A DNA stretch of 64,000 nt from UBA1930 sp943371535 (GTDB taxonomy: Bacteria; Bacteroidota; Bacteroidia; Chitinophagales; Chitinophagaceae): assembly GCA_943371535.1 (NCBI GenBank), contig CALRVE020000001.1, forward strand, positions 124,001 to 188,000, written 5' to 3'. Positions 61,795 through 64,000 of the stretch are shown here, piece by piece; the stretch's first letter is position 1; every line of letters starts with the position of its first letter. A program made the translations under genes and the position numbers. A model generated the notes under the pieces. The model saw nothing but the letters and a program-made list of their open reading frames with translations. It did no database searches and was not told the origin of the DNA.

Positions 61795-62583
61795 GAAATA
61801 CAATTAGAACAAGCTGGTAAACGCTTTAACCGAGATTGGATATTTCGTAAACTCACCTATACTTTCCAACAAGGAAATACTTATGCTATTACTGGTGCTA
61901 ATGGTAGTGGAAAAAGTACTTTGCTACAATCTATTGCTGGTAGTACGAATATTAGTGAAGGAAAAGTGTTGTATTTTTTGGGAGAAGAAAGTCTGAAGTC
62001 AGGAGACAGGAGACAGGAGTCAGAAGAAAGAAGAGAGAAGATAGAAGATAGAAGACAGATGGCAGATGACAGAAGTCTGAAGTCAGAAGACAGAGAACCG
62101 AAGACAGATGACGGAACTGAACAATCAGCAATTGCAAATCTCAAATCCGAAATCTCAAATCAAAAATCAGCAATCTCTTCAGAAGATATTTATCAGCATA
62201 TTTCAATTACAGCCCCATATTTAGAATTAATTGAAGAAATGAGTGTAACGGAGTTTTTACAATTTCATGCTTCCTTTAAACCACTCATGTTATCTATTCC
62301 AGAAATTATTTCAATTATTGATTTAGAAAAAGCGGCTCAAAAACAAATGCGATATTATTCTAGTGGTATGAAACAACGGGTTAAACTAGCACAAGCTGTT
62401 TTTTCAACTGCTCCTATTTTGTTGTTAGATGAACCTTGCACCAATTTAGATAAAAATGGATTTGAATTATATCATCAACTTATAGAAAACTACTGCTCAA
62501 ATAAATTAGTGATTGTTTGCAGCAACGATGAAAATGAAATGGACTTTTGTTTAAATAGATTGAGTATTGCCGATTATAAATAA
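61792..62583 (+). CDS. ABC transporter ATPase with internal repeat-derived tract
   Basis: I start at ATG 61792 (MEIQLEQAGKRFN). An earlier ATG at 61735 would translate a GGGG-type intergenic repeat (NSPSGARG). It has Walker A GANGSGKST, signature YYSSGMKQR, Walker B ILLLDEPCTNLD, and CSNDE at the switch position (no His). About 65 residues between KVLYFLGEES and DIYQHISI (61987-62181) are a Lys/Glu/Arg/Ser-rich tract of SEDRR/KSEDR units ending in SNQKSAISS, encoded by intergenic-style repeats. Without it the length is a normal small ATPase. No permease gene is adjacent; it is not LptB. Confidence 0.87.
   Translation: MEIQLEQAGKRFNRDWIFRKLTYTFQQGNTYAITGANGSGKSTLLQSIAGSTNISEGKVLYFLGEESLKSGDRRQESEERREKIEDRRQMADDRSLKSEDREPKTDDGTEQSAIANLKSEISNQKSAISSEDIYQHISITAPYLELIEEMSVTEFLQFHASFKPLMLSIPEIISIIDLEKAAQKQMRYYSSGMKQRVKLAQAVFSTAPILLLDEPCTNLDKNGFELYHQLIENYCSNKLVIVCSNDENEMDFCLNRLSIADYK
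61987..62181 (+). repeat. In-frame tandem repeat tract in the ABC ATPase gene
   Basis: First part, 61989-62113: purine-rich units such as GAAGTCAGGAGACAGGAG, GAAGATAGAAGACAGATGG and AGTCTGAAGTCAGAAGACAG. Second part, 62122-62175: CAAATCTCAAATCCGAAATC and AATCAAAAATCAGCAATC units. Both textures are typical of short intergenic repeats of Bacteroidota, but here the frame is kept through 65 codons with no stop, between two conserved ATPase motifs. Confidence 0.8.
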
Positions 62584-62599
62584 TGATGCTTCAATTTAT

Positions 62600-62696
62600 A
62601 ACCGCCGTCAAGGTTGAAAACCGTTGACGGGGTTAAACAAAATCTTTCTCAAAAATTATATTTACCCAGACGATGGCTCAAAGCCTCGTCTGCGGT
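62600..62696. terminator. Double-hairpin module, same stems as at 35.3 kb
   Basis: Hairpin at 62600-62634 with CCGTCAA-GGTT and AACC-g-TTGACGG; second hairpin at 62664-62696 with CAGACGA-t-GGCT and AGCC-TCGTCTG. Viewed on the reverse strand the two modules are in the opposite order to 35307-35394. Again between convergent genes; likely a bidirectional terminator. Confidence 0.72.
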
Positions 62697-62736
62697 TGTT
62701 TAGAATTGAAAGGTTTAATCGTAGCTTGGATAGTTT

Positions 62737-64000
62737 TTACTTCACAAACCTCCCAATGATGGGTAATTTTTGAAACTCTTTCTTCTCCACCAAAAGTATA
62801 AACCAACTAAAAATTGAAAACAATATTGTACCAATAAATAAGCTAAACCACATTGGTTGATACCAATAAATAATGCCTTTGTGCAATAAAAAAATAAGTA
62901 CAACAATAACTATGTAAGCAACTAGTTTTTTCCATACATATGGAATGGGATATTCTTTTTGTCCCCAAATAAAACTAATTACCATCATGCTTCCATAACA
63001 AGCAAATGTTGCCCATGCACAAGCCATGTAACTAAAGTGTGGTATGAAAATATAATTAATCAGCAATGTTATGGCTGCACCAATTAAAGTAATATAAGCA
63101 CCTGCAATAGTTTTATTACCCAACTTATACCAAATGCTTAAGTTGTAGTAAATGCCTAAGAACATATTGGCTAAAAGCAATATTGGTACTACTTTTAAGC
63201 CAACCCACATATTTTCATTACGTATAAATTGTTTCCAAACATCCAAGTATAATACTACTGCCAAAAACATAAAGCAAAGGGTGATCACAAAAAACTTCAT
63301 TACTCTTGCATAGGTTTTTGGAGCGTCTTTTTCTTGTGCTTGCTTAAAAAAGAATGGCTCGGCACCCATTCTAAATGCTTGTACAGCCAAAGTAATCAGT
63401 ATAGATAATTTGTAACAAGCCGAGTAAATGCCTACTTCTGCCTTGGCTGCATCAACAGTGTCAACAGGAGCTAACCAACCTAGCATAATTCTGTCGAAGG
63501 TTTCATTAATCATTCCAGCAAAACCAGCCAATATTAATGGTAAACCATACACCATCATTTTTTTCCAAAGCTGTATATCAAACGTCCATTTAAAACCTAA
63601 AAACTCTTTGGTTAAAAACAATAAGGTTAAACCAGATTGAATAAGGTTTGCCAACAAAACATAACCCACCGCCCAGTTGGGTTTGTAAAAACTGTTACAC
63701 CAATGATTAGGGTCTTGAGCCAGCCACTTTGGACAAATACTTAAAAAAAAGTAAATACTAAAAATATTTACAAGAATGCTTCCTACACGTACTACAGCAA
63801 ATTTTATGGGCCTTCCATCTTGCCTTAATTTAGCAAACGCAATAGAACTTAATGCATCTAATGCAATAATAGCTATGGCATATAAGAGGTAATCGGTATG
63901 TAATTCAATTTGTAATAAAGTACTTAAAGGGGTACTCAATGCCAATAAAAATATACTCAATACAATGGTTGAAATGAGTAAAGAAATACTAGTAGTGCTA
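62737..64000 (-). CDS. Polysaccharide flippase (Wzx-like), N-terminus outside window
   Basis: The frame stays open to the right edge, so the start is missing; at least 420 residues are present. It has about 11 hydrophobic helices. The segments MMVYGLPLILAGFAGMINETFDRIMLGW (typical mid-protein helix pair, of which INETFDRIMLGW is the conserved loop) and GIYSACYKLSILITL identify the oligosaccharide flippase / MATE-like exporter superfamily. It flips a lipid-linked glycan; which one is not shown here. Converges on the ABC ATPase gene. Confidence 0.9.
   Translation of the reverse strand, partial: STTSISLLISTIVLSIFLLALSTPLSTLLQIELHTDYLLYAIAIIALDALSSIAFAKLRQDGRPIKFAVVRVGSILVNIFSIYFFLSICPKWLAQDPNHWCNSFYKPNWAVGYVLLANLIQSGLTLLFLTKEFLGFKWTFDIQLWKKMMVYGLPLILAGFAGMINETFDRIMLGWLAPVDTVDAAKAEVGIYSACYKLSILITLAVQAFRMGAEPFFFKQAQEKDAPKTYARVMKFFVITLCFMFLAVVLYLDVWKQFIRNENMWVGLKVVPILLLANMFLGIYYNLSIWYKLGNKTIAGAYITLIGAAITLLINYIFIPHFSYMACAWATFACYGSMMVISFIWGQKEYPIPYVWKKLVAYIVIVVLIFLLHKGIIYWYQPMWFSLFIGTILFSIFSWFILLVEKKEFQKLPIIGRFVK

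Overview
This window looks like chromosomal DNA of a member of the Bacteroidota, most likely a Chitinophagaceae-type gliding or rhizosphere/freshwater organism. The sequence is AT-rich. It carries a complete gldKLMN locus for the type IX secretion system (T9SS), and secreted proteins with a T9SS type A C-terminal sorting domain. It also has an LpxC-FabZ fusion, an S46 dipeptidyl peptidase and promoters matching the Bacteroidota pattern (TTG, about 19 bases, TAnnTTTG). No rRNA, tRNA, CRISPR array, transposase, integrase or phage gene was seen.

Layout. 0-8 kb: a secreted repeat-rich protein cut by the window edge, an unknown one-pass membrane protein, mfd, and a family-9 pectate lyase-like T9SS cargo. 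8-15 kb: two rRNA/tRNA pseudouridine synthases, a Spy-like periplasmic protein, DUF4271-hemD, and a YyaL/DUF255 protein. 15-20 kb: the gldK-gldL-gldM-gldN operon with a clear promoter and terminator. 20-31 kb: a sterol desaturase-like hydroxylase, an ABC permease/ATPase pair split by intergenic repeats, a FabH-like synthase, a diacylglycerol kinase-like protein, a membrane patatin, heme A synthase, rnhB, and a LytTR regulator. 31-42.8 kb: a DUF4836 lipoprotein, an S46 peptidase, guaB, a 14-repeat TPR-CHAT secreted protein, a decayed copy of the 3' end of homoserine dehydrogenase, and a T9SS serine hydrolase. 42.9-47.2 kb: a methionine unit (metY, metX, hom) behind a SAM-I riboswitch whose terminator and antiterminator can both be read directly. 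47.5-51.5 kb: sulfate assimilation (APS-type reductase, cysD, cysN, TauE/SafE permease) with two matching palindromes as candidate operators. 51.6-55.2 kb: an orphan OmpR-type regulator, a di-heme peroxidase, a ParE-like toxin-antitoxin pair and an HD hydrolase. 55.2-62.6 kb: lipid A genes lpxD, lpxC-fabZ and lpxA, interrupted by an AsmA-like gene, then an ABC ATPase. 62.7-64 kb: a flippase cut by the window edge.

The genes cooperate in three visible units: the T9SS motor/core with at least two of its cargo proteins; sulfate activation and reduction next to riboswitch-controlled acetylhomoserine sulfhydrylation; and early lipid A synthesis.

The most unusual feature is a set of short low-complexity or palindromic repeat families. 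They fill many intergenic gaps and also appear in frame inside genes: three different ones in mfd and a 65-residue tract in the ABC ATPase at 61.8 kb. The second is the roughly 200-bp partial duplication of hom that brackets the serine hydrolase gene, like the scar of a small integration event.
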